Shown here: one piece after another, positions 9,966-16,913 of the stretch
Layout: every line of letters starts with the position of its first letter
Position numbering within the stretch: the first letter of the stretch is position 1
From: Rhodocaloribacter sp964552015
GTDB taxonomy: Bacteria > Bacteroidota > Rhodothermia > Rhodothermales > ISCAR-4553
Assembly (NCBI GenBank): GCA_964552015.1
Contig: CAZKFR010000010.1
Coordinates: 10,260-74,259 of the forward strand
DNA: 64,000 nucleotides
Direction: 5' to 3'
Program-made: the position numbers and the translations under genes
The notes under the pieces: generated by a model
Databases searched by the model: none
Seen by the model: the letters and a program-made list of their open reading frames with translations, nothing else
What the model was told of the DNA's origin: nothing

Positions 9966-9994
9966 TTGCGTGATTCAGGAAGACATCGTATCTT
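9966..9994 (+). promoter_or_regulatory. promoter TTGCGT-N17-TATCTT
   Basis: TTGCGT at 9966-9971 and TATCTT at 9989-9994 with 17-bp spacing, in a locally AT-rich stretch after the rhomboid gene. It would start transcription near 10001 and drive the short RNA that ends at the terminator at 10064-10096. Confidence 0.5.
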
Positions 9995-10000
9995 CGGGTA

Positions 10001-10096
10001 CCTCATGCGGCCCGGACCCCCACGCGGGGGCTGCGCAGTCGCCGTCTGACAACATGGGCAACGAAAAGCCTGGCACGATGGGTGGCCGGGCTTTTT
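10001..10096 (+). ncRNA. candidate small RNA, about 95 nt
   Basis: The stretch between the promoter at 9966-9994 and an intrinsic terminator. It contains the hairpin CCCCC-ACGC-GGGGG (about 10017-10030) and no credible protein gene. It resembles neither 4.5S RNA (no GGAAGGA apical loop) nor a tRNA. The function is unknown; it could also be the leader of the longer RNA downstream, terminated early. Confidence 0.4.
10064..10096 (+). terminator. intrinsic terminator
   Basis: AAAAGCCTGG at 10064-10073 pairs with CCGGGCTTTT at 10086-10095 (10 bp including one G-U) around a 12-nt loop, followed by a T run to 10096. Confidence 0.75.
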
Positions 10097-10191
10097 GTTC
10101 CGGTGCCGTCTCTTCCGGCTCTTCCCGGCGGCGCCTTCCGATGTGGATATCCCTGTGCATCATTTGTGGATGAATACGCCCTCGCGGGGCC

Positions 10192-10220
10192 TTGACTTGC
10201 CTCCCTCGTCGCGATATACT
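10192..10220 (+). promoter_or_regulatory. strong sigma70-like promoter TTGACT-N17-TATACT
   Basis: TTGACT at 10192-10197 and TATACT at 10215-10220 with the ideal 17-bp spacer. It is the best promoter match in the window. Transcription would start at about 10227, exactly at the first helix of the structured RNA. Confidence 0.75.
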
Positions 10221-10226
10221 GAGGCC

Positions 10227-10970
10227 AGTGCCTGACGGCACGGTTCCTTGACGCGACTGAGTCTCTGGGCTGCATGAGGTCGGTCCGCAGCGGGTCGAAA
10301 GGCCCGGCGGTGCCGATGCGAGGCCCCGAAAAGCCCGGTGTTCAGGATGGCTTTCGAGCCAGCCCTGCGCCGACACTTTTCGGGTGCAGGTGCGGCAGGA
10401 ACGGGAACGCTTCGGCGTCCTCGTCCCCTCCGCCCGAGGCCAACCCGACCCCGCCCGGCTACGCCCCGGCACCGGACTCCGCGTTCGGTGTGGCGGAAAC
10501 GGGTCGGCGGTGTGCCTGCACCCGGCACGCGGAGCGTATCCCGCTCAAAGGTCCTCTGGACCCGGGGATCGTACGCCGTGGTGCCGGCGACGCACACGAG
10601 GCGGCATGACGCCCGCTGCTCCGGCAGCAGGGACGGCACGCCACCCCTCGGGTCGAGCGCATCGACAGCAGACACGGCAGGGGAAGGAATCCCCGCGATG
10701 CTTTCCCGCGTGGTGCCTGCTCGTACCGTGAGCGGACCGAAACCCGCGAATCCCGTGGCTTCCGTTGCCGTATGCCCATGCGGTGCGGATACGCCTCCCG
10801 GCTCCGGCCGGGGTGACGTACAGGCCACCCTGTCCGCTCGAAAGAGCGGGCGGGAGAGACGGGCCTCCCACGCGGGTCCCGCGGAGCACTTCGGTGCGCC
10901 GTGCGAACCCCGGGAGGCCGTCGCGTTGAGGAAACTTCTGGCAAGCTGCCCGCACCGGGTGGCTTTTTTT
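10227..10970 (+). ncRNA. long structured noncoding RNA, about 745 nt, unknown family
   Basis: Bounded by a strong promoter and an intrinsic terminator. The first element is the hairpin GTGCC-TGAC-GGCAC (10228-10241). TTCCTTGACGCGAC (10244-10257) pairs with GTCGCGTTGAGGAA (10920-10933), a 14-bp helix (two G-U) closing the whole molecule. A 10-bp perfect helix joins 10381-10390 to 10515-10524, and an 8-bp helix joins 10862-10869 to 10912-10919. Tetraloop hairpins are CGGGTC-GAAA-GGCCCG (10291-10306), TGGCT-TTCG-AGCCA (10348-10361, nested in CAGG/CCTG and GTGT/ACAC), ACGC-TTCG-GCGT (10407-10418), CCGCTC-GAAA-GAGCGG (10834-10849) and GCAC-TTCG-GTGC (10886-10897). Others lie at 10550-10562, 10616-10630, 10680-10694, 10768-10783 and 10797-10812. 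The loop TATCC at 10537-10541 can pair with GGATA at 10787-10791, suggesting a pseudoknot. I see no RNase P, tmRNA, SRP or group I/II intron core. Open frames across it lack domains. Confidence 0.75.
10943..10970 (+). terminator. intrinsic terminator of the long RNA, abutting the GT2 start codon
   Basis: AAGCTGCCC (10943-10951) pairs with GGGTGGCTT (10957-10965; 9 bp, two G-U) around the loop GCACC, followed by seven T. It ends 3 nt before the ATG of the glycosyltransferase. Confidence 0.75.
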
Positions 10971-10973
10971 GTT

Positions 10974-11657
10974 ATGCATATCGCTCCGGGCTACGACGTG
11001 GACCACCCGGCTTCGCTCACGGCCGTCGTCATCAACTACCAGACGCCCGACCTGCTGGAGACGGCGGTGCGTTCCTTCCATCGTGCCTATCCGACCGTCC
11101 CCCTCCTCGTCATCGACAACGGTTCGCAGGACGATTCGCGGGCCCGCATCGAGGCGCTCGGGCAGGAACTCGGGCCCGTCCTCACACCGCTCCTGCTCGA
11201 GGAGAACATCTACCACGGCCCGGCCATGCACCGGGCGCTGACGCACCTCCCGACGCCGTACGTCTACTTCTTCGACAGCGACACCGAGACGAAGCGCCCG
11301 GGTTTCCTCGAAGCCATGCAGGCCCGGCTCGAAGCCGACCCGAGGCACTACGGCGCCGGGAAGGTGGTGCGGGTGAACCGCCGCGGGTTTGCCGACCCGA
11401 AGGGGACGATCCCGGTGCTCGCCAGCGCACACATGCTGCTCCGGAGGGACGTGTACCTGCAACTCCCGCCGTTCATCCACCACGGCCTGCCCGTGCTGAA
11501 GAACTGTGCCGCCGCCGCCGAGCGGGGCTACCGGCTGGTGGATTTCCCCATCGAGGACTACGTGACGCACTTCGGGCGAGGAACGGCCCGGCGGTACGGC
11601 TACGGCCTGGGCCTGCGCAGCCGGCTGGACTACCTGCTCAACAGGTTCGGCCTGTGA
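10974..11657 (+). CDS. family 2 glycosyltransferase
   Basis: A 227-residue GT-A fold glycosyltransferase. It opens with LTAVVINYQTPDLLETA and VIDNGSQDDS (nucleotide-sugar binding), has a DSD metal motif at residues 101-103 (YFFDSDTE) and ends in a basic, Tyr/Arg-rich tail. Donor and acceptor are unknown. The ATG at 10974 is the only plausible start before the conserved first strand. It lies 3 nt after the T run of the long RNA's terminator, with no Shine-Dalgarno sequence, so expression depends on read-through or on an unseen promoter. It converges on the HAD gene with an 8-bp gap. Confidence 0.85.
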   Translation: MHIAPGYDVDHPASLTAVVINYQTPDLLETAVRSFHRAYPTVPLLVIDNGSQDDSRARIEALGQELGPVLTPLLLEENIYHGPAMHRALTHLPTPYVYFFDSDTETKRPGFLEAMQARLEADPRHYGAGKVVRVNRRGFADPKGTIPVLASAHMLLRRDVYLQLPPFIHHGLPVLKNCAAAAERGYRLVDFPIEDYVTHFGRGTARRYGYGLGLRSRLDYLLNRFGL

Positions 11658-11665
11658 CGTTCACG

Positions 11666-12364
11666 TTAGCCCCCGAACGTGTCCAGGTGGGCCAGCAGAT
11701 CGCTCCAGTCGTGGAAGCGGAAGACGTGCTCGTCGCGGCGGTCGTCGGTGGTGTACCAGGCGACCTGCCAGCCGGCGCGGCGGGCGCCCTCCACGTCGGA
11801 ATGGTACGAGTCGCCCACGTAGAGGATGGCCTCCGGGACGGTGCCGGCCCGGCGCGTGGCCACGTCGAAGAGCTTCGGGTGCGGCTTGAGATAGCCGACC
11901 TCCTCGCTGATGATGACGGCGCGGGCGCGCTCGCGGAGGTCGGGGAACCGGTTCAGCTTCGCGTGCTGGATCTCGGCGAAGCCGTTCGTGAGGAGGCCCA
12001 CGGGAAAGCGGTCGGCGATGGCGTGGAACGCCTCCCGGGCGCCGTCGAGGAACGACCAGTGCTCGGCGTAGCGGGCCAGGTAGAAGGCCCCCAGCGCGTC
12101 CGGGTCGAGGGTGCTGAGGCCGAGCGTGGCCAGCGTGCGGGCGAAGCGCAGGTGCTGGACGTCCTCCCGGCGGAGGCGTCCGGCGGCATAGTCGCGCCAG
12201 AGGTCGACGTTATGGGCGTGGTATGTGTCCTGGACGTGTGCGAGCGGGTGCGGCGCGAAGTGCTCCCGATGGGCCGCGTACACGTCCGCCAGCGCCTGCC
12301 GCTCGGCCCGACGGTGGTCGAGCAGCGTGTCGTCAAGGTCGAAGTAGACGAAGCAGACGGGCAT
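11666..12364 (-). CDS. HAD-superfamily hydrolase, YjjG-like
   Basis: A 232-residue haloacid-dehalogenase phosphatase. Motif I is FDLDDTLLDH (nucleophile Asp9, general acid Asp11), motif II is LLTNGFAE, motif III includes the Lys in GYLKPHPKLF, and motif IV is YVGDSYHSDVEGA. The helical cap between motifs I and II has about 90 residues, like YjjG nucleotidase and related phosphatases. The start at 12364 was chosen because the conserved motif begins six residues later; an upstream frame extension reads through repeat DNA. It is third in a minus-strand row after the SPT and GNAT genes, separated from the GNAT by the heptad inverted repeat. Confidence 0.85.
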   Translation of the reverse strand: MPVCFVYFDLDDTLLDHRRAERQALADVYAAHREHFAPHPLAHVQDTYHAHNVDLWRDYAAGRLRREDVQHLRFARTLATLGLSTLDPDALGAFYLARYAEHWSFLDGAREAFHAIADRFPVGLLTNGFAEIQHAKLNRFPDLRERARAVIISEEVGYLKPHPKLFDVATRRAGTVPEAILYVGDSYHSDVEGARRAGWQVAWYTTDDRRDEHVFRFHDWSDLLAHLDTFGG

Positions 12365-12370
12365 GGGGGG

Positions 12371-12449
12371 CGTAGTGCGTAGTGCGTCGTAGTGCGTGGA
12401 GCGTGGTGCGTAAAGATCGAGTTCTACGAAATACGCACTATGCACTACG
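12371..12449. repeat. 17-bp inverted repeat built of GTAGTGC heptads
   Basis: CGTAGTGCGTAGTGCGT (12371-12387) and ACGCACTATGCACTACG (12433-12449) are complementary at 16 of 17 positions. The left arm continues as degenerate 7-bp units (GTAGTGC, GTGGAGC, GTGGTGC) to about 12411. It fills the spacer between the GNAT stop and the HAD start. It could fold as a hairpin in the mRNA, but no T run follows. Confidence 0.7.
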
Positions 12450-13586
12450 TCAGAGTGCCTTCTCGTACATCGCGTACTCTTTGTCCACCACGCCGCCGAG
12501 GGCTTCGAGGGCGTTGATGAGCACCCGGTTGACGTCGAGCACCCAGCTCATCTCGCAGGCCACGAACCCTCGTTCCTGCCCGCGCACGACCGTTTCGTGG
12601 ATCAGCAGGGCGTCGAGGCCGCGGCCGTGGTACTTCTTGCGCACGCCCATGAGGGGCATCCGGATCTCCTTGAAGGCGTGCAGCCAGTCGTAGGCCAGCA
12701 GTTTGAGCAGGCCCGTCGGAAAAAGGCGGCCGTCGGGCAGGTTGACCAGCGCCTCGTTCAGGTTCGGCAGCGACACGGCGAAGGCGATGGGCGTGCCGGC
12801 ATCCTCCAGGATATAGACCAGCTCCGGGTCGACGATCTGCTTCAGGTCCCCGGCCAGCTTGGCGAACTCGCGCTCGGTCATGGGCACGTGGCCCCAGTTC
12901 TCCGACCAGGCTTCGTTGTAGATGTCGAGCACGGCGCGGGCATCCTCGTCGAAGCGTTTCATGTCCAGCGTGCGCAACGTGATGGTGGGGTTCCGGCGCC
13001 GGACGAGGGTCACGCCGCGCTCCAGTTTCTCGGTACGCACGAACTTCTGGTGGGCGTAGTAGGCCCACATGGTCATGGCCCGCGTGAAGCCATAGCGCTC
13101 GAGGAAGTCGACGTAGTAGGGCGGGTTGTAGGGCATCAGGATCGACGGGCGGCGGTCGAAGCCGCGCACGAGCAGGCCGGCAGTGTCGTTGAGCGACGGG
13201 TTGGCCGGACCCCGCACGCCGGTCATCCCCTGTTCCCGGAGCCAGGCTTCGGCGGCGTCGAAGAGGGCCTCGGCCACCTCGTAGCGCTCCACGCACTCAA
13301 AGAAGCCGAAGAAGCCGTTGCCGTCGTCGTACTTCTTCAGGTGCATGCCGTTGATGATGGCGGCGATGCGGCCGAGGATCTGCCCCGAGGCGTCTTCGGC
13401 CAGAAAGAGCTGCATCTTCCCGTGCTCGAAAAACGGGTTCTTCTTTGGATGGAGCGTCTTGGCCTGGTCCATCCGGAGCGGCGGTACCCAGTACCGGTTA
13501 CCCCGGTAGAAGGCGTAGGGAACGTCGATGAAGCGTCGGCGGTCGCGCCGGGTATGGATCGGGCGGACGGTGAAGGCAGCGGGCAT
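12450..13586 (-). CDS. YghO/bacterial ceramide synthase-like N-acyltransferase
   Basis: A 378-residue protein of the GNAT-fold YghO/BcerS-like group. The N-terminus has FIDVPYAFYRGNRYWVPPLRMDQ and PKKNPFFEHGKMQLFLAE, then GRIAAIIN, followed by a second half ending in GVRKKYHGRGLDALLIHE (acyl-CoA binding loop) and SWVLDVNRVLINALEALGG. Members of this group include the bacterial ceramide synthase that acylates the sphingoid base; this assignment rests on family resemblance recalled by eye. The gene lies 36 bp downstream of a serine palmitoyltransferase homologue on the same strand, which fits that role. It could instead be another conserved GNAT. Confidence 0.65.
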   Translation of the reverse strand: MPAAFTVRPIHTRRDRRRFIDVPYAFYRGNRYWVPPLRMDQAKTLHPKKNPFFEHGKMQLFLAEDASGQILGRIAAIINGMHLKKYDDGNGFFGFFECVERYEVAEALFDAAEAWLREQGMTGVRGPANPSLNDTAGLLVRGFDRRPSILMPYNPPYYVDFLERYGFTRAMTMWAYYAHQKFVRTEKLERGVTLVRRRNPTITLRTLDMKRFDEDARAVLDIYNEAWSENWGHVPMTEREFAKLAGDLKQIVDPELVYILEDAGTPIAFAVSLPNLNEALVNLPDGRLFPTGLLKLLAYDWLHAFKEIRMPLMGVRKKYHGRGLDALLIHETVVRGQERGFVACEMSWVLDVNRVLINALEALGGVVDKEYAMYEKAL

Positions 13587-13622
13587 ACGCAGCAGGTTCC
13601 GGGCAGACGGATTCCGGGGCGG

Positions 13623-14912
13623 TCAGGGCGTGCCGTTGGCCGGGATGACGCCGTGCTTGCGTCCGACGCGCTTGAAGGCTTCGAGGATGAAGTCGAGTTC
13701 CTCGTCCGTATGGGTGGCCATGTAGGAGGTACGCATGAGCGACTGGCCCTGCGGCACGGCCGGCGGCACCACGGCGTTGACGAAGACGCCCTCTTCAAGG
13801 AGGTCCTTCCAGAACTGGAAGCACGTCTTGAGGTCCCCTACCACGACGGGGATGATGGGGGTCTGGCTGGTCCACACGTTGAAGCCGAGGCGGCGGAAGC
13901 CCTCGCGCATGTAGTCCGAGATCTGCCAGAGACGTTCGATGCGCCAGGTTTCCGTTTCGAGGATGTCCAGGCATTTGAGCACGGTGGCCACGTTGGCCGG
14001 CGGCATCGAGGCGCTGAAGATGTGCGTAGAGCTGTTGTGCCGGATGTACTCGATGACCTCGCGGTCGCCGACGACGAAGCCGCCGAGGGAGGCGAAGCTC
14101 TTCGAGAAGGTGCCGGTCGTCAGGTGGACGGCCTGGTGGAGGCCGAAGTGGGCGGCGCTACCCCGGCCGCCGGGGCCAACGACGCCGACGGCGTGGGCGT
14201 CGTCGAGCATGAGCGCCGCGCCGAACTCCTCGGCCAGCGCCAGCAGTTCGGGCACTTTCGCCAGCGTTCCGCTCATCGAGAAGACGCCGTCGGTGACGAT
14301 GAACTTGCCGGCTTCGGGGCGCTGGGTATGGGCTTTCTCCAGCAGCCGGCGCAGGTGACGGAGGTCGTTGTGCCGGAAGCGCCACGTCTCGGCCATGCTC
14401 ACCTGCGTGCCGGCGACGATGCAGGCGTGGTTGTCCTTGTCGGAAAAAATGATGTCGCCCTTGCCGGCCAGGGCCTGGATGACGCCCTGGTTGGTCATGT
14501 AGCCGGTGGAGAAGAGGACGCAGGCTTCCCGGCCCATGAAGCGGGCCAGGCGCTCCTCCAGCTGCAGGTGCAGGTCGAGCGTGCCGTTGAGGAAACGGCT
14601 CCCCGTACACCCGGTCCCATACTGCTCGATGGCTTGCTGGGCCGCTTCTTTGACGCGCGGGTCGGAGAGCAATCCCAGGTAGTTGTTCGAGCCGGCCATG
14701 ATGACCTCGCGCCCGTGGATGATGGCGCGCGTCCCGTCGTTCCGCTCGATGGCGCGGAAATACGGGTACAGGTCCGCCGCCTTGACCTGGGCATAGAGTC
14801 CCGTCGGCTCGAAAAACTGATAGCACTTGTCAAACAGCGAAGGGGCCGTGCGGACCGGAGCCGAGACGGTGTCCGGCGCCGCTTCGGGCTTGCGATAGCC
14901 TTCAGGCATCAT
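13623..14912 (-). CDS. serine palmitoyltransferase-like alpha-oxoamine synthase
   Basis: A 429-residue PLP-dependent fold-type I enzyme. PLP is held by Lys271 (TGTFSKSFASLGGF), with the Asp/His site DDAHAVGVVG at 237-245 and the substrate region SNNYLGL at 75-81. The family also includes KBL, ALA synthase and BioF. The roughly 45-residue N-terminal extension with FEPTGLYAQV, typical of bacterial serine palmitoyltransferases, argues for condensation of serine with an acyl thioester to make 3-ketosphinganine. The GNAT gene next to it supports this. An ATG one codon later is equally possible. The promoter probably includes the TATATT box 78 bp upstream. Confidence 0.8.
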   Translation of the reverse strand: MMPEGYRKPEAAPDTVSAPVRTAPSLFDKCYQFFEPTGLYAQVKAADLYPYFRAIERNDGTRAIIHGREVIMAGSNNYLGLLSDPRVKEAAQQAIEQYGTGCTGSRFLNGTLDLHLQLEERLARFMGREACVLFSTGYMTNQGVIQALAGKGDIIFSDKDNHACIVAGTQVSMAETWRFRHNDLRHLRRLLEKAHTQRPEAGKFIVTDGVFSMSGTLAKVPELLALAEEFGAALMLDDAHAVGVVGPGGRGSAAHFGLHQAVHLTTGTFSKSFASLGGFVVGDREVIEYIRHNSSTHIFSASMPPANVATVLKCLDILETETWRIERLWQISDYMREGFRRLGFNVWTSQTPIIPVVVGDLKTCFQFWKDLLEEGVFVNAVVPPAVPQGQSLMRTSYMATHTDEELDFILEAFKRVGRKHGVIPANGTP

Positions 14913-14989
14913 CGGCTTGCCTCACGAAAGGGAACGAAACGGGAACGCCGCCGGGCGCCGGGGCCGGGTACCGGGCGGATAACCTGCTG

Positions 14990-14995
14990 AATATA
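14990..14995 (-). promoter_or_regulatory. putative -10 box TATATT upstream of the SPT-like gene
   Basis: Minus-strand TATATT, preceded by CCG, 78 bp before the ATG at 14912. The rest of the 356-bp spacer (14913-15268) is AT-rich around 15000-15130 and holds no gene I can support. Confidence 0.4.
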
Positions 14996-15150
14996 CGGCT
15001 TCTCCTTAAAAGGATTGTGGAAGCCGGATAAATAGGGAGGGAAAAACAGCCATTTCGCCTCGATGGATGGGGCGGAATAAAGGTCTGACGGTTTTTGGCC
15101 TCAGTAAATGAGGAAATCCGGGGTACCGGCATAAAGAATCCGACGTAACG

Positions 15151-15179
15151 ACGCCTGCCCGGGGATGGCGAGCAGGCGT
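15151..15179 (-). terminator. possible terminator hairpin after the DUF5683 gene
   Basis: ACGCCTGC (15151-15158) and GCAGGCGT (15172-15179) form an 8-bp stem about 90 bp beyond the stop of the minus-strand DUF5683 gene. The T run is poor, so this is weak. Confidence 0.3.
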
Positions 15180-15268
15180 GGTGGCATAAGGCGACCTAAA
15201 ATGCGGGACACAAAAAGGTTGTTCCGTACGGGGAGCATGGGTCAATTTTTCACGATCGCTCCGGTCGT

Positions 15269-15883
15269 TCAGAACGAAAGGCGCAGGGCGGGGTGGAGGC
15301 CGGTGGGGCCCGGGACGGGGATGACGCGGAGGGAGAGGTCTTCGCTCACGTCAAAGTCGAGCAGGTGGGCGCTGACGTAGGCGTCGAGGATTTGCAGGCC
15401 GTAGGCCAGGCCGATGCCCAGGATGGTCAGGTCACGGTTGCGGCGTAGGTTGTCGCGCTGGGCGCGTAGCGGGGCCGAGCCGATCGGGCCGAAGCGGGCC
15501 GCGATGCGGTTGTAGGCGGGTTCGAACGAAGCCCTGGGGTTTTCTTCGAGTTGCCCGCTGTCGACGAGCTCCTGGAAGGCTTTGTACTGGAAAGCCTGGC
15601 GGTAGAGCACATACTCGTCGTGGAGACGGAGGGCGTTCCACGTGAGCAGCCCGAGGCCCGCGTAGACGATCGGGACCTTGAGGTACTGGCGGTTATAGAC
15701 CTGGCCCCAGCCGGGGAGGACGGCGGCGCGCCAGAGGGCACCGCGCGGGTCGTGAGAGCCGCCCGTCCGGGTGGTGTCGGCCGGCTGAGCCGATGCGGCG
15801 GGGGGCGCCAGGCTCAGGAACAGGAGCAGCAACCCGGCCCCACACCACGCTCGAAGGGCGAAACGGTACGGCACGCCGGACAC
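15269..15883 (-). CDS. DUF5683 domain protein, exported or membrane
   Basis: A 204-residue protein. Residues 1-32 look like a signal peptide ending near ASA-QPA. The core AAVLPGWGQVYNRQYLKVPIVYAG (about 53-76) is the recognisable DUF5683 signature, followed by a membrane segment, a helical region and a second hydrophobic stretch near LTILGIGLAYGLQILDAYV. The C-terminal strand pattern LHPALRLSF ends in Phe. The function is unknown. It sits 24 bp after parB, an arrangement common in Bacteroidota, and is very likely in the same operon. Confidence 0.8.
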   Translation of the reverse strand: MSGVPYRFALRAWCGAGLLLLFLSLAPPAASAQPADTTRTGGSHDPRGALWRAAVLPGWGQVYNRQYLKVPIVYAGLGLLTWNALRLHDEYVLYRQAFQYKAFQELVDSGQLEENPRASFEPAYNRIAARFGPIGSAPLRAQRDNLRRNRDLTILGIGLAYGLQILDAYVSAHLLDFDVSEDLSLRVIPVPGPTGLHPALRLSF

Positions 15884-15907
15884 GCGGGAGGGTGGTCGGG
15901 GAAGGGG

Positions 15908-16867
15908 TCAGGGCAGGAGCAACTCGAGCAGGCGCTCCAGGTCCTCGTCCGAGTAGAAGGCGATCTCGATTCGTCCGCCGCCTTTGGCCTGGCGTTTGAT
16001 TTCGACGCGGGTGCTGTAGCGGGTGCGGAGCCGGTCCGTGAAGGCCTGGAGTTGCAGGTCGTTGCGGTCCGGCGTGGCCGGTTCGGAGGGGCGGGGCGCC
16101 GGGGCGGGCGCGGCGTCGGGCTGCTGCGCCTGGTGCCAGGCGCGGACCTGCTCCTCCACCTCGCGCACCGACAGTCCGTTTTCGAGGATGGCTTTGAGCA
16201 GCCGTCGCTGGGCGGCTTCGTCGTCCACGTTGATCAGGGCGCGGGCATGGCCCACCGTGATCGAGTTGTCCCGGAGGGCCGCCTGCACGGGCGGCGGCAG
16301 CTTCAACAGGCGGAGGAAGTTGGCCACCGTCGACCGGTTCTTCGACACCTTCTGCGCCACCTGTTCCTGCGTCAGGTTGCATTCTTCGATCAGGCGCTGG
16401 TAGCCGAGGGCGACTTCGATGGGGTTGAGTTCCTCGCGCTGCACGTTCTCGACGAGGGCCATCTCGAGCATCGCCTCCGTGTCCGCCTCACGCACGTAGG
16501 CGGGGATGCGCTTGAGGCCGGCGCGGCGGGCGGCGCGCAGGCGTCGCTCGCCCGAGATGACCTCGAAGCGGCCGCCGCCCATGGCGCGGACCGTGATCGG
16601 CTGAATGATCCCGAGCTGACGGATCGAATCGGCCAGTTCGTTCAGGGCCGTCTCGTCGAAGTCCTTGCGGGGCTGGTACGGGTTCGGGCGGATGTGCTCG
16701 ATCTCGATCTCGGCCACGCGGCCCAGGTACCGGTACCGGTCCTCGAAGTTGTAGAGGCGGCTTTTGGGCAGGTCGCCCCCTTCGGGCCGTTCCTGTACGT
16801 CTTCCTCCTGGACCGAGGGGAGCAGGGCGTTCAGGCCTCTACCGAGTGCAGCTTTTCTGGAACCCAT
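15908..16867 (-). CDS. parB: chromosome partitioning protein ParB
   Basis: A 319-residue ParB/Spo0J family CTPase clamp that loads at parS sites near the origin. Box I is RPNPYQPRKDFDE, box II contains SGERRLRAARRAG, and the HTH is LTQEQVAQKVSKNRSTVANFLRLLKLP. A Pro/Ala-rich linker (about 235-255) precedes a C-terminal dimerisation domain. The N-terminus (GSRKAALGRGLNALLPS) is the ParA-interacting peptide. The start is 46 bp after parA. I found no full parS palindrome nearby. The pair suggests the segment may be near the replication origin, but no dnaA or oriC is in the window. Confidence 0.97.
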   Translation of the reverse strand: MGSRKAALGRGLNALLPSVQEEDVQERPEGGDLPKSRLYNFEDRYRYLGRVAEIEIEHIRPNPYQPRKDFDETALNELADSIRQLGIIQPITVRAMGGGRFEVISGERRLRAARRAGLKRIPAYVREADTEAMLEMALVENVQREELNPIEVALGYQRLIEECNLTQEQVAQKVSKNRSTVANFLRLLKLPPPVQAALRDNSITVGHARALINVDDEAAQRRLLKAILENGLSVREVEEQVRAWHQAQQPDAAPAPAPRPSEPATPDRNDLQLQAFTDRLRTRYSTRVEIKRQAKGGGRIEIAFYSDEDLERLLELLLP

Positions 16868-16913
16868 GGGATCGTCGTTTCAGGTGTTGACAGGGGGCGG
16901 AGCAAGTACGCCG

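Noticed and set aside
10227..10970. RNase P RNA, tmRNA, SRP RNA or group II intron as identity of the long RNA
   Set aside because: No GAGGAAAGUCC/ACAGAA P4 pair, no tRNA-like ends or CCA, no GGAAGGA SRP loop, and no domain V-like hairpin or reverse transcriptase.
10338..10973. Upstream extension of the glycosyltransferase reading frame to 10338
   Set aside because: The extension lies wholly inside the structured RNA, is Arg/Pro/Gly-rich without domain, and would have to cross the intrinsic terminator.
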